Assembly: GCA_964247055.1 (NCBI GenBank) | Contig: OZ176051.1 | Coordinates: 5,208,001-5,272,000 of the forward strand | Direction: 5' to 3' | Length of the DNA stretch: 64,000 nucleotides | Source of the DNA: Paragordius varius | Lineage: Eukaryota; Nematomorpha | Shown: positions 27,001 through 40,300 of the stretch, piece by piece | How the letters are laid out: every line of letters begins with the position of its first letter | Position numbering within the stretch: the stretch's first letter is position 1 | Notes under the pieces: model-generated | What the model was told of the DNA's origin: nothing | The model's database searches: none | Seen by the model: the letters and a program-made list of their open reading frames with translations, nothing else | Position numbers and translations under genes: made by a program

Positions 27001-27144
27001 GGTGCTAAGAAAACACCGGTTGGAGAAAAACCAGGCACACCCCCTCCACCACCCGAATCCCCTAGGAGTGAAAGTCCAGCCGGAGAGGAGTCTGAAGAGG
27101 AAATGGAAGTTGAATTAGAGGACGAAGAAGAGGAGGAAGAATAG
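24025..27144 (+). CDS. PLS: Plastin/fimbrin actin-bundling protein, EF-hand part not seen
   Basis: Exons 24025-24444, 24587-25240, 25595-25869, 26229-26370, 26619-26730 and 26984-27144 join with GT-AG sites and matching phases (0,0,2,0,1), giving 587 residues to the stop. Four calponin-homology domains are visible as two tandem actin-binding domains: CH1 (YVNWINKLL, DGIILCKLVN, TIDERTLNK), CH2 (PPEKILLRWVNYQL, QADKLGCRDFI, LAFVANLFNNHPAL), CH3 (TLRNWVNSMGV, DGIVLCQLLD) and CH4 (IIQWANARLKAG, LARKLGAVIIALPEDVLE, KPKMVMTIFASLM). Family role: cross-links actin filaments into tight bundles, with calcium control by N-terminal EF-hands. The first exon opens after an acceptor with no ATG, so the EF-hand exons are missing from view. 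After residue ~515 an unusual ~72-residue tail follows (PPPPPESPRSESPAG, ending in an acidic EDEEEEEE run). Confidence 0.96.
25262..25514. mobile_element. hAT-like non-autonomous element in a plastin intron
   Basis: Left end GAGGCGTAGGGCTGATGCAC with downstream 'gtcatagttgaaggggcgcc'; right end on the minus strand CTGAGGCGCAGCACGCATTT. These match the two ends of the larger element at 30769-33259. It contains an 18-G run at 25446-25463. Too short to code a transposase. Confidence 0.65.
25446..25463. repeat. Poly-G run
   Basis: Eighteen consecutive G in an otherwise AT-rich intron, inside the hAT-like element. The count may be affected by sequencing error. Confidence 0.85.
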
Positions 27145-27257
27145 ATAGTTTTACTTGCATTTAACCTAATGCTCCTAAATGTCGTCTCAATCCTTGATAT
27201 AAAAATATAATTAATGTTTTAAGTCAAACATATCCATCATTCTTATTTATGTGAGAA

Positions 27258-27263
27258 AATAAA
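27258..27263 (+). promoter_or_regulatory. AATAAA polyadenylation signal of plastin
   Basis: AATAAA 114 bases after the plastin stop codon. Confidence 0.5.
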
Positions 27264-27968
27264 TGTTTTTAATCATCAATCTTATATTCCCAATGTGTGT
27301 CCGAACAACTCTTAAAACTATAGTTAATATATATACCCATGTATATAATCTTAAAACTCCGCGTTTGAAATGGCGAATGAATTCTAAATAAAGCCTCTTC
27401 ATGAATTGGCCAATATAACAAATTTTACATAAGTGACAAAAATGACACAAAATCATTCACATAGAGATTAAACACAAATCCATGTACAATGTTTGTGGCT
27501 AAAGTAATGAATTAGCCGAAGAATCCGTAAAGCCCATATGATACTTCAAAAAATACCCCAAAAAAAACCGAATATTCTATTTTATCTCCAAATTTTTATT
27601 GCTAAAACGGTTAAACTTTCACATTTATAAAAACATAATAACCATTGAAATAGCTCCATTAGTTTTTAGGTTTTTAATTATATAATGACATTAAAAAATG
27701 GGTTAGTTTAAAATGATAAGATTCTTGTATTTCATCTGGCACATCTTACTTATTGCGAGTTTTAATAGCAAGTGGTGAAAATTCCTACATAAATTAGCCA
27801 AACCGAAACACACTTATTAAAAAGTAGGAGGCCTTTTTTATCAAAATATAAGATTTTTTTAACTAACCCAAAAGGTCAGCACTTTGCAAATCCCACTCTT
27901 TACATTTACGCTCTCAACTACTCCTGCGCCACACTTAATTCATTTCACATTTTTAGTTTATTGGTATA

Positions 27969-28157
27969 CAGTATGAGTAAGTATACATTGCTAGAAAGTT
28001 ATATTATTGCCAAATAGCATAAACAACAAAGGCAGTATTATTGGCTTATAGTTATTTTTCACTTTTTACTATTATTCGCCAATAATAATTCTCTTTGCTG
28101 CATATGCTATTTGGCAATAAATAATAGCTTTTTAGCAATATATACTTATTCATACTG
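27969..28157. mobile_element. TA-flanked hairpin MITE, family C
   Basis: 189 bp between TA dinucleotides (27967-27968, 28158-28159). Starts CAGTATGAGTAAGTATACAT and ends in a near reverse complement; inner arms carry 'attgccaaatagcata' and its complement. A second copy lies at 36386. Confidence 0.88.
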
Positions 28158-28273
28158 TAAATCGCATAAAAATAATATAAATTACATATTATAAAATAAT
28201 ATTAATGTTATTATTTCGGCAAATAAAACATATAGTCTATAACTGTTAAAGCTACTTATATATTAATAATGTA

Positions 28274-28279
28274 TTTATT
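28274..28279 (-). promoter_or_regulatory. AATAAA polyadenylation signal (minus strand)
   Basis: TTTATT on the plus strand, 113 bases beyond the stop codon of the secreted-protein gene. Confidence 0.5.
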
Positions 28280-28391
28280 ACGTATTGCTTTGAAATATGG
28301 TATGAATAAATTTTTGGAATGTTTTTTTAGCTACAATATAAATGCATGTAAAATGTAAATTATTATGCATATTTATGTACAAAAAATTAAA

Positions 28392-31300
28392 TTATCGTTT
28401 AGTGTGTGGTAAATTATAAATGTTGGCATGAACACCATAGTAGGGATTCCACTGCTTTCTGTATATTTCCATCAATTTATTTTGATGCATTCGGTTGCGC
28501 ATCAGGGCTGGTGTTAACAACTGTCTCACATTCGGTATCTTTTGATACACGTCAGAGTTATAAAAATACCAAGGTGGAGTTAGCTTTTCGGTGGGATTAA
28601 CCAAATTTCTGATGTGTTTACCATCAGTTTGGCCCTTATAATGGCTTCGTATCTTTTCTGCTCTTTCATCTTTCCTGTTGGTGAGACTATCCGTGTAAGA
28701 TTCGGTGTTAGCTACATTATGATTACTGTTTTCAATACTATTACTTTGTATTATATCATCATTTTTTTCATTAGTAGTTGTGGGGACCCTTCTCATTTTG
28801 TTGTCTTTGACATTTTTTCTCAGTGGCACCTTTACCCATTCATCATTATTCTTGACCCTAGACCTAATTATTAATTTTGGATTCTGTTCATAGCCATTCC
28901 CACCATATCCGTACCCATTAAATCCCCCTGTAACTGTTCCAGCCAGCTCAATAGTTTGTGGCATGACACTTTGATCATAAGCTATTTGTGTGTGAACTGG
29001 AACAACGTAGTTATTTCCCCCAAAAGCTGATATATCAAAATCTGTGTCAGATCCACTATCATGATTATGGTCTGAGGAGGAAGTGTAAGGAGATTCATCA
29101 CTATTTCCAAATTTCTTTTGTTCATAGTAATGATGAGACGTTTTCCCATCGCTAGGATCACTGTCTTTTTTGCTAAAGGTGTAACCTGTCCAACAATATA
29201 ATTAATGTTTTTAAATACATCAAAATTTTAAACAACCCTTTTTTAAACGGTTAGATGTGTTGACTCGTAAAGAATCAGGTGTAATTATAATTTGTCCTAC
29301 CTAAAAGTTTTGGCTAATTGAATTATTTTAAATGCAACAATAGATAAAATGTGACATTTTATTTCAAAAGCTAAAACACTGCCCCTGATACTTGAGAATA
29401 TTTTCCTTTAAACGGAAATCATAATCTATACATAGTATTTTATTTATTATGGTCAAAATAAAACTAAACCTAGTGATAATTATGCAGACAATTTTATTGA
29501 TCATAAAATATCTCAAATATTGTTGGTTAGTTTTTGGCTCTAAGTAAATAATTATACCTTGAATATTTCCATCCGGACCTAATTTAACTTTGTATTCACT
29601 GTCTGGAGTTTTGTAAACCCTTTGAGATGGTGATTGTTGAACATAATTATTGGATTGACTTCCATCAGCTTCATCAAATCTAAAAATTTGGTAAAAGTAA
29701 TAAATATTTAAAAAAAAATGCGCTATATATTGTAAGAAACAATTTTTATAAAATTAAATTCATTCATTAAAATACCCTGATTGTGGTTATTTATACTGTG
29801 TTTAAACTCAAATATTAATTTTAATAAAACTAAGTTAAATTTTTAATTTCTAATCTGGTTTATCATGTGTAAAAAACAATTAATGTAGTAATTGAATATT
29901 GCTGATACTTATTAAAAATCTATTACCTTTTAAGGAGCGATTTATTATGTGAATATCTCAATAAGTATATATGATATTAAGGTGAATTTAAAATACTTTA
30001 TTTAGTCTTTTAGGCGCATTATTAAAAATTTGTTAATATAAAAAGCTTTCAGGCCACATTGTAGCAGCAAAAACTTGATATATTTTGATTTTAATATCAG
30101 CTCTTTGTTTCAATCGTGATTTAGGGCTGTCCCAATTTTAGACTTAGGAAGTCACAAAACTGTAAAAAATATAAACTTTATATCTAATAAATGAGAATGT
30201 TTGATAATTATATTTTAACTAAAATAATTTCAAAACAGTAGTTTATATAAAGAATTTAGCTCTCGGATATTAATCTACCTTAAAAAGTAAACCAGGACAA
30301 AAAAATGAAAAGGTTAAGTGTTAAATACACCATTTACAATTCAAATTCACCCTCGAACAATTCGAATTCACCCTTAAACAATTCAATTTAACCCCAAAAA
30401 ATTAATGGTTTTCGGGATAATATAACTCATCATTAATTGAAATATATCTCTATGGCATTGTTTATTATTTTTTGAGTATTATAATTTTGGAGAATATTTC
30501 ATTTTTTTGAAATAAAAAAAAATAGGTAATTTTTAATCTTAAAAAACACAATGCATTATAGGGTCTTTGAAGGTGAACATGAATTTGGCTATATCAACTT
30601 ATATTATTAATTTGAGCTCTTTAAAGTGATGTTTGCAAAATATAAGTGAAAAATTAGTTATTTTGCATTGGTATATGAATATTTGCTAAGGCAAGATTGG
30701 GCATATGATAGAAATAATTTTTATATAAAGTGATTAACCAACATTTGTTCAATTTAGTGACTCATTACAGTGGCGTAGCTAGAGGGGGAAAAAGGAGGAT
30801 TGATGCAGGCGCCATAGTTGAAGGGACGCCGGATTTTAAATTTTAATATTTTAAAAAATAGGCATTTAAAAGTTATTATTTTAAACATACATAAAAAATC
30901 ACCCATTTTTGAGTGGCCTAACCTTCGATCTTAACCATAAAAAATATCCTTTAGAATTAATATTTAAGTGTAACCAACTGTTAAATATCCTTATTTATTA
31001 TATCTCGCAACTTCTTCAAGTGCCTACCTTTTATAACCTCAGCCTGTTTATATGGCTACCTTCAAATCTTTGCTTTAAATCACCATGGTTTCAGATATAA
31101 GGATAAGATCATTATTATTGTGCTATTTTTCTTTCAAAATATAATATCGCACAATGCCACCTTTTGTGTTAAAATTCTCTAAATTTAACACTTCGATTCA
31201 AATTGGGGTATCTAAATACCCCAGACTAAATTTGAGTTAGGATTTTTAAAAAACTACTGAAGGAAACGGTCCAAATTTAAATTTATGCTTCTATCCTAAT

Positions 31301-34300
31301 AAAAATTATATAAATATGCCAAAATATCTAAATAAAATTTTGTTTAGAAAAAAAAGCTCCATGTCAAACCACTTGGCCGCCATTTTATTTTACAAAATTT
31401 TCGCAAAATATCGTCTTCATTTAATTTTAAGGGTAAAACTAAAGCTAATTTTATATATAAATTACATCTAACATTGATATAAATAGAAAAGGCGGTTTAT
31501 TTTGTATTATTTTTCAATTTTACCATTGCACGCATGTCACATTGACTAAATTTTTTACCTATCGGTTTTAGCTTAAAATATGTAATATCAAGTATTTTTA
31601 AATAAAATTTTTTATTTATTTGGGTTTATTAATGTTATACAAGTGCAAGATTTTGCCATAGTTTCGATTCATTCCATATTTTTTAAAGAATTTAATTATA
31701 AAAAGGCCTGGGGTATTTAACTACCCCAATTTGAATCGAAAGACTAAAATGAATGTGTTGTATCCAAGTGTTAAAATGATATTATAAGAAAGAGCAAATT
31801 CCAAAAAATCATGTTTATTTTTTTCCCTAATTTAGGGCATGGTACTATGTACATACATTATACCGTGCTTTTTTTTCTTTTTTCTTTTTTTGTTACCCTT
31901 AACCATTTTTTTGCTGCTCAATTGCAGGTTTACTCTTTTCTTCTTGAATTTAATATATTTCTTATTTCATTATTCCATTATTCATTAAAGATGTATCAAA
32001 TATGATTATATTTTTTAATATATTTATTTTCAAGTATTTTTAAAAAACAATGAACCACACAGCTTATTTAACCTATGGCCATCAAATATATTTTATAAAT
32101 CAATATTGATAAGTGAATTAGAGTTGCATTATTATATTATTTTCCGATTATAACGAATTTGTTCTGTTGCCTCAGAAAAAGAAATAAGATTTTTGATCAA
32201 AATATAGTGCCGTGGAACTAAAATTTTATAAAAAATGGGACAGGAACCAAATCAGAAAAAACTGACTTGAAACCGGACCCTAAAACTGCTTCGTTTAAAA
32301 TCCTGTTTTTTAATATATTAAAGCTTTATTTTTAAGTTTTAATCGTTCGTCCTGTTATAAAATCTCGAAGGGTGGAATAGGATAATTGTCAAAATAAAAA
32401 ATAATCATTTTAATTAAATTTGTTTTATCAGGAATGCATAAACATGGCGGTTCTCAAAATAAAAAGAAAGATAATTATACCGCACAAAAATTAAGAGAAA
32501 AGTTCCAATCATATTTACAAAATGCTAATAATCATAAAACCAATTCTATTTTACTGACCAACAACAGCGGCCCACTATTTTCAGATAATTTTATCCGACA
32601 ACAACACCTTCAAAAACACCACCTCTCCCCCACAACAGGGCAATATTTTTCGACAATAGTAATTCGACAATAACAACTCTGTCTAACAACGGCGCGACAA
32701 TAGCCATACAATACAGGACCTTAATAATATGGGGAGTTCACAAACTAAAAAATGATTTATGAAATAAAATTTTACCATCTGCCATTTATTCAAGCGATGT
32801 GGCATATTTAAAGTTTAATATTAATACCCTATAATTACAATATTTGTATCTAGGGATGGAGTTTTCATGAAAATTTAAATTTAACTTTTGTGACTTGATA
32901 TTTTCAATACTTGAAAGCCACTCTTTTTCGAAGCAGGCCATTTTTCAAAAAATTTTTTAGACGGGCGCATTCGAATACAGTTTGAATACGGCACTACATT
33001 TATATTAAACTAAGTCGAAATTGCGCAGAAACTAATATATTTTTTAATTACTGATACATTTGCTCAAGCCGTCGCTTCAAAGGAATGGGGTCGAATAAGC
33101 ATGTTTTTTTCACGTGATTCTTTTCATGACGAGCTCTATTTTGTCCCACTACTGTTTGAATTTGATTATTTTTATAAAATGCAACGGGTTGCATGGAGAG
33201 GGAGGGGACGCCATCACGGATTCATGCACCGGGTGCCAGAAATGCAAGCTACGCCTCTGACTCAATATGATTCGGGCCTAAAATAGCATGTTAAAAGGCT
33301 ATGATTATTATGTCGTCCAATAATTACAAACCTCCATTTCAAACAACATACTTTGTGAAAAGAAGCGATTCGTTCAGACCTCAGGTAAAATGTATACAGG
33401 TAATTTATAATTTTTAAAGTCCTTTTATAACAGTATAAATGCTCTGTCAAAATCTTAAAAATTATAATTGGGGAGAGTTAAAGTTATTTTTAAATTTATA
33501 CTACTTTAGCCTATATACACTTTTTACACTATCCGTACATCCTAGCATATATTTTCCATTATGGGGTCGTGGTAGGATAATAATCATAAGAAATGTAAAA
33601 TTTTAACTTTTCGAAAAAATCAAAAACATTAAGATCGAAAATCGAACTCATTTACACCAGATATTTAATTTTCTTACCCTTGATCCACCGAATCTGGTCC
33701 AAAGCTTCCATAGGTCGGTTCCGCCGAATGATAATGATGCCCGGGTCCATCATGTGTATCGTGATCATCGTTATGGGCTACACTTCCCTCATCCATATCC
33801 GATCCGTATGATGAGTCATCGATGGCAGATTGGGGTGCAATGGCACCTCCCTGAGCTCCGGATCCTAAACTGTAGGGAGGCCTCCCATTCGTGAAGTAAT
33901 AACCTGAAGGTATGTTAGATTGATAATGTGGTGTTTGCTGATGTTGACTAAAGGTATTTTGTGTGTTTCGGTTGTTTACACCGTAAGTTGTTGGATTTGG
34001 ATAGGGATAAACGGTACCGCTAACATAATTACCACTACCTGTTAAGGGGACAGAAGATTGCATATTTTGAGGCGCATGATAAGGATGGTTGTACCATATA
34101 GGCTGTTCCGGGGCATTATACTGAAAACTGGTGATTATGGATGAGGCTGCTGCTTGTTCGGGACCAGCGATTCCCTCAGGAATCGAGGATATACCCGGCA
34201 TAGCGCTAGAGCCAAACCCACTTAAAGGCGGAGATCCTACATCTAAAAACTCTTCTGTTCTTTCTTCCCTGGGTGGTGAGGCCGAATCTACGGGATCCGT

Positions 34301-37300
34301 AAATACTGGAGACATAAGGATATCCGTTGGTACAACTTCCCGACCAAATCTTAATGAGGAGGGATACAGACCTGAAATATCATCTACGGCTGAAACATCT
34401 GAATATTCCTCGCCACTAGGGGAAGAAGAATATGGGGATCCCGATGTTTCATAACCTGAAAATACACATAATAAAAATTTTGTTTAGTGTTTAAAAGTTA
34501 TTTGATTAAATGATATACATAACTTAACTTAACCCACTTTGACATGGCTACTTATCTGCAACAACATTCATTTATTAGACATATTGATTAGATCGCTTAT
34601 TAATGTCATTTGTTTAAAAATAAATTAATATTTTACCTTCTGGTCCGGATGAGGGATATGGGAATCCACCTTCGCTACCTGTCTCAGAGCCCGAAGTGTC
34701 ATACCCACCATAAGGTCCTGATTGCTCCGTAGGCCCGGCGGAAGGGTAGGGTGAAGCATATGGAGAGGGAGCGGGGGGTGGTGGACCCGATTCAAATCCG
34801 GGCGCTCTTTGACTCGTGTACATTGAGGGGAGCAAAGAACCCGAACCAATCCTCACAGAACCTGGCTGGGGCCTAATTTCTTCCCGTGGAGGCGGACCAT
34901 AATACACTGTCTGAGGAGGAAAAGAAGGTGCATCTACTCTAGTGGCTAAATTTAAACAAATTTGTTTCACACCATAAGTATCAAAAATGTATTATTTAAC
35001 AGAGCTTGAAACCGGAGCCACCTATAACTATAGTTGCTTAAAATCAAGCTACAGGTTTGGTTTTACTTCCACTATTTCAAGACCCACCCTTGTATGGGCT
35101 CCAGTTTTTTGTGAAGTGTAGTTGAAATTTTTTTATAAAAAACAACCAAAACCGGTACCTTGCCTGAAACCACACCGGTTCTCTTTTATTCTGGTTCTTA
35201 GCTTAGTTTTAAATTATTTAATATGTTAGAAATTATACCAGATCCAACTGTTTCTCTTCCATAACCTTGTCGATAACGCTCCGAATCGTCTAGTTCTGAA
35301 GCTTCTCCCTCCACTCTATTAGATGGGCCTACAACAAAATAATACTCATTTAAACAATTTTAAACGGTGCTCTTTACCGATGATTATAAATGATAAATCA
35401 TGCAGACATATATGATTTTATCTAGCACAAAACGAAATTGCATTTAAACCTAAAGGTGTTTATTCATATTTTTAAATAAAATATAAGTATTGAATATATA
35501 TCTAATATCAATTAGTCTATTACCAATTAAAATTAAATATCACGGCACCTTAATAATGAACAACTACTATTAAATTAATGAATTTTTGATAAAAAATTTA
35601 GCTTTATTTGTGTTACACTCCAAATTATTAAAATTTGTTACCATCAGGTCTAGAATTAGATCCTCTAGGACCCATAAAACCGCGATACGCTGGGCGAGAT
35701 ATACCCGATGAATCTTCCAAATCCTGGGTGTCGGAAGGACCTTCCTCGCTATCTGTTTATAAGAAACACACCATTATTTGACACATATGTATAACATTTA
35801 ACATTTATTTGAGTTTATGCAATATTTTCTATGAACCACGGTTAGTTGTAATAAACAGTTTGAAGGCTTATGAAGCAATCATTTTTAAAGAATTATTATT
35901 ATCACATGTGTTGTTGTTCATTTGAACTTCAGGAGTGTCTTTTAACATTTCGAATTAATCCTTGAACAAATTAAGAACGTCCTTGAACATATTCCAAGTT
36001 AATCCTTGAACTTTTCAATTTGATCCTTTAACACTTCAAGTTGGTCCTGTTGACAATTTAAGTTGGTTCTTCAACATTATTTCTATTTCAGAACTTTTAT
36101 CAACAATCTATGTAGACATATCTTACCATCTTTTAACTAATATCATTATTTAACCTAAAAACAACGTTTATAATTCAAAAACAGTGGTTTTATTCATTTT
36201 AAAATTTACAATAATAAGCTAAATTAAAAAAGTATTAGTTTTCTGTTAGTTGAAATTTTCCGTTAAACCATAAATAAGTTTATAATTTTATTGAATTGCA
36301 TAAAATTAAGTTTGAAACGAAAAAGTTGTTTTTGATTGAAGAATGTTTTTAATAAAAATATATATAATGAATAGGTTAAATATTACAGTATGAGTAGTAT
36401 ATGCTAGAAAGTTATTAATTATTGCCAAATAGCATATGCAGCAAAGAGCTTCATTATTGGCTAATAATAGCAAAAATTAAAAATAATAACTATAAGCCAA
36501 TAATACTGCCCTTTGTTGTATATATTTGGCAATAATAATTACTTTCTAGCAATGTATACTTCATATAATAAAATAGAAAAATACATGTAAAAATTTTGGT
36601 TATCTGCTAACTTAAACAGTTTAAGAACCAACGTGAAGTGTTAAAGGACCAATCAACAAATTAATAAGGGCACTCTGAAGTGCAAATGGTATATTGAATC
36701 AAACTAAATGAAGTAAATCGCTCAAATCTTATTTAATAGCGTCACTAATATATTAATAAAAAATAATGCAAATTTGTTAAATTTCAATTCCAGAATTATT
36801 ACATGAAATATTGTATTATACCAATTTTTCCTACAAATAACATAGGCTCAAAATGTATTGACTCATTATTTTTATAAAGCTGCAGAATCACAATCCTAAA
36901 AGTCCTAATAACGTATTTACTCTTACGCCCGCAAGGACATAAAACCTGTTCAAAAGTGATCAAATTTTTTCTTTGTGTGTATCAAATTTAATGTTAACCA
37001 TGTTCTAAATGTTCTCGTTCCTCCTCACTAGCTGCATCATTAGCTGACTCTTCCGATTCTGAGTCATGATGATGATCATGTGACTCATCAAGCTTTTCTG
37101 GTTTTGTATCTGATTCTCCACTTTCCCCTCCAATCGAATCAGCTGATTCTGATTCACTCGTTTCTTCGGGTGAGGTTTCGCTTTCTGCCTCTTCTGATGT
37201 TTCGGGTATATCGGCTTCACCTTCTTGTCCTTCTAAATAACATAAATATAAATTATTATTTGACGCAATTAATGCGATTTTGTTGTCCTAAATATTTGGC

Positions 37301-40300
37301 TAGGTCATACGGTTATAGGGAAACTGAATTTTTTCTTAATATTATAATCGTGCCTATCTTATCGATTACAATGGACTTATACTTACACCTTTGTCTCTTT
37401 GATAAAAATCTTACAAATATTTTAAATTTAATTTTAACGCATGTCCCTTGTTGACCCCTACTTTTTTAAACACATCACAGCCAGTCTATCCACTTCCTAC
37501 TGCCTACTTTTCGGCACATGTTTTTTTCAAACATTATTAAGGAGTTTTTTAAAAAATGTAATATTTTGTTTGAACAAAATAAATACCATCCTCCGTTTGA
37601 GCGGCGTTGACGGGAACGCTTCTACGTTTTCTAAAATGTGAACGTAGGGCTTCTTGTTCTTCTGGTGTCAAATCACCACCAAAAACTATTTTGGGCTGAG
37701 CTTTGCCACTCTTTTTGCTGCCACTAAAATTGGGATGTATATTTGATGAGCGATACTTTGACATCAAATCAATGGTAAAATGTAAAAACTTTTTAATTCG
37801 ATTTTAGTAGTTAGATTAATAACCTGTATTGATTTATGTAACGTTTGTACTCTTGTTCTGATAATTGTTCGGTAACGTAACCATCATCACCAGACCCCCC
37901 GCTAATATATGACATGGAGTCGTCTTCGGGAACTTTTGATTCAGTAGGTGATGAACCTTCATTATTATTAACGATTTGTCGCACGATTTCATATTCTTCC
38001 CCATTGTAGGAAATTGTGTCACCCATTTTTTTACCTTTCAATAACGTACCGAGTTCACCTTTATCCTTTGAGCTTACCATAATATTTTGAGGTTTTGTTT
38101 CTTTGGCTGACAAGCGAGATGTAGTGTCTCCGGATTGCGTAAGAGTTTTGGAGGGGGTAACAACTGTTGTTTTCGCAGGGTTTACATACAAATCTTTTGT
38201 TTTGGGGGCATATGTATAGTGTTTAAGCTTTAGTCCTGAGGTTAGTGACGTTTCTAGATTCATGCTAGTATCTTGCCCATCATTCTTTTTTGTAGATTCA
38301 TTTCCGCTGTGCTTTTTGCCAAATAAATTGAGTTTAGGTCTTCGGAAAATTTTTATTTTACGCCGAACATCCATTTTTTGGTCAACTTTTGAATCCGTTA
38401 ATTTGGTTAAATCTGTGGCAGCGTTTTGGGCTTTAAGTGCTTCATTTAAAATTTGGTTAAGAAGTTGTTCATTAACATCTTGTGCTTTATTAGCAGGTTG
38501 TTTTACCATTTTATTTTGGGTATTTGTTACTAAGCCCGCTTGATTTAAAGCAAGAGTTTGAGTACCATCATGATTCACAAGTTTTTCCATATTGCCATAC
38601 CCTTCGATTGGCTTGCCAGTCTCAGCGTCAATATAACGCACTTTCTGTTTTTTCTTTCGACCTTTCCTCCTTTTCTTATCTTTCTTGCGCTTCTTTTTGC
38701 TGGCTTCAGTAGTCATTTCAGCACCCATATCCTCTGTTTCATCCTACATTAATTTAGTAGTTATAGAAAATGGATCAACTTTTATAAGTAAAATATTAAT
38801 TATAAAAAATATATATTATATATATTACATCATCGGGATCCCCCATGTTTTCAGATACATCCGAGCCTGATATTTGAGCGTTCGGGAGAGTTTGAACACC
38901 TGCACTCACTGTATTTGAACTTGTTTCACCTTGGCTTATAATCTGATTTAGGCTTTCGGGTCCTATAACCTCATCTAAAATTACCAAATACATGATAGTC
39001 TTTTTATTAACTTGAATGCGTATGTTAAATACCATAAAGTCACTTGTGTGATCAGGAATATATGATAGAATTTTTTTGAAAATCAATATGTTAAAATTTT
39101 AGGTGAATACAAACATCATACCCTATCATAGTATTTATTATTGGTTAAAACAATATTGTACCTGGACTTAAATACATTGGTTTTGTAAACTTAAATTGAG
39201 TTTGAGTGAGTTGCTGTGGTTGTGGTTGTGATAGTTGATGGAAACTAGGATTTCCCATGCCTGATTGTTGTTGGTTAAATGGTTGCTGAATATAATTGCT
39301 TTGTTGTGGAACATTATAATTAGCTGTCGGCACCAATCTTATGGGGTATGATGGTTGAAATCTATATGTCCCAACTGGGTTCATAGGATTCACAAAATTG
39401 TTATTGTTCAGAACATTGGCTCTAACCAAAGAGCCATTGGCGCTGTTTGGCACGCCAGTTAAATAAACTGCTGGCGGTAAATATGAAGGATAGTATGGTG
39501 TCCTTCGATTAAAGTATGGATGAACATGACCAAGCGGATGAAAAGCATTCGGTCTTCTAAGATTAGGCTGCATATTCGTCATCAGTCTTTGTTGTCTTAT
39601 TTGATGTGCTATATGTTGATTATGTGACCCATTTCTATTCAATAGCGGGACAAAAGCCGGGGCGGGGTAGTAAACGCCCAAAGGTAATCGAGCCATTGGA
39701 TACCCCTGAGGTACAGGACGAAATTGAAATCCAATATTGTTTGGCGCGCCTCGCATATAATTATACTGAGGAGGATTGTTACCTAATATTCTATAAGCGA
39801 TATTTCTGTAAAAAACAGTTTAAACGTCCTATTAAAGATTATTTACATCATGTGATCTGATATGGTGGATCCATTAGCTTATTTAATTATCTATATTTTT
39901 ACTTTTTAGATAAATTGAATACATATAATTGTGATATTGAATTGAGTCTCACGGGAATGCTACGGCCGTGCTATGCTCTAACAAATAGTCAAAGTTAAGT
40001 ATAAAACACCTCTAAATAATATAAATAATTTCAAATAAAAAATTATTTCAATATATTTGAAAAATCATGACTCTCATTTAAATCTTGTGAAAATTTTTCA
40101 TTATATATTCGGTTAACCTTATTTTTAGGTGATACGAATTAGTTGGTAAAAGTTGGGTGTGGTTTTATATTACTCGAAAACCCTGCTCTCGTTCGAAATA
40201 TAGAAAAGGGACCTATTCAATTAATGGTCTTTGCATAACAATGAAATGTTAACAAACCTATTGCCGTTTTGTGGATTAATAGGCATAGTGCGTTGTAGCC

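Larger units (their letters stand above)
27145..28391. other. Short intergenic region between convergent genes
   Basis: Contains the plastin 3' flank, a family C MITE and the 3' flank of the minus-strand secreted-protein gene. No exon recognised. Confidence 0.6.

Noticed and set aside
31811-32005. T-rich hydrophobic ORF resembling a membrane peptide
   Set aside because: Phe/Leu/Tyr content follows from poly-T sequence; no splice sites or conservation to support it.
37724-37767. 5' extension of exon 7 of the secreted gene
   Set aside because: Out of phase with exon 6; acceptor at 37724-37725 gives exact phase and leaves a 100-bp intron.
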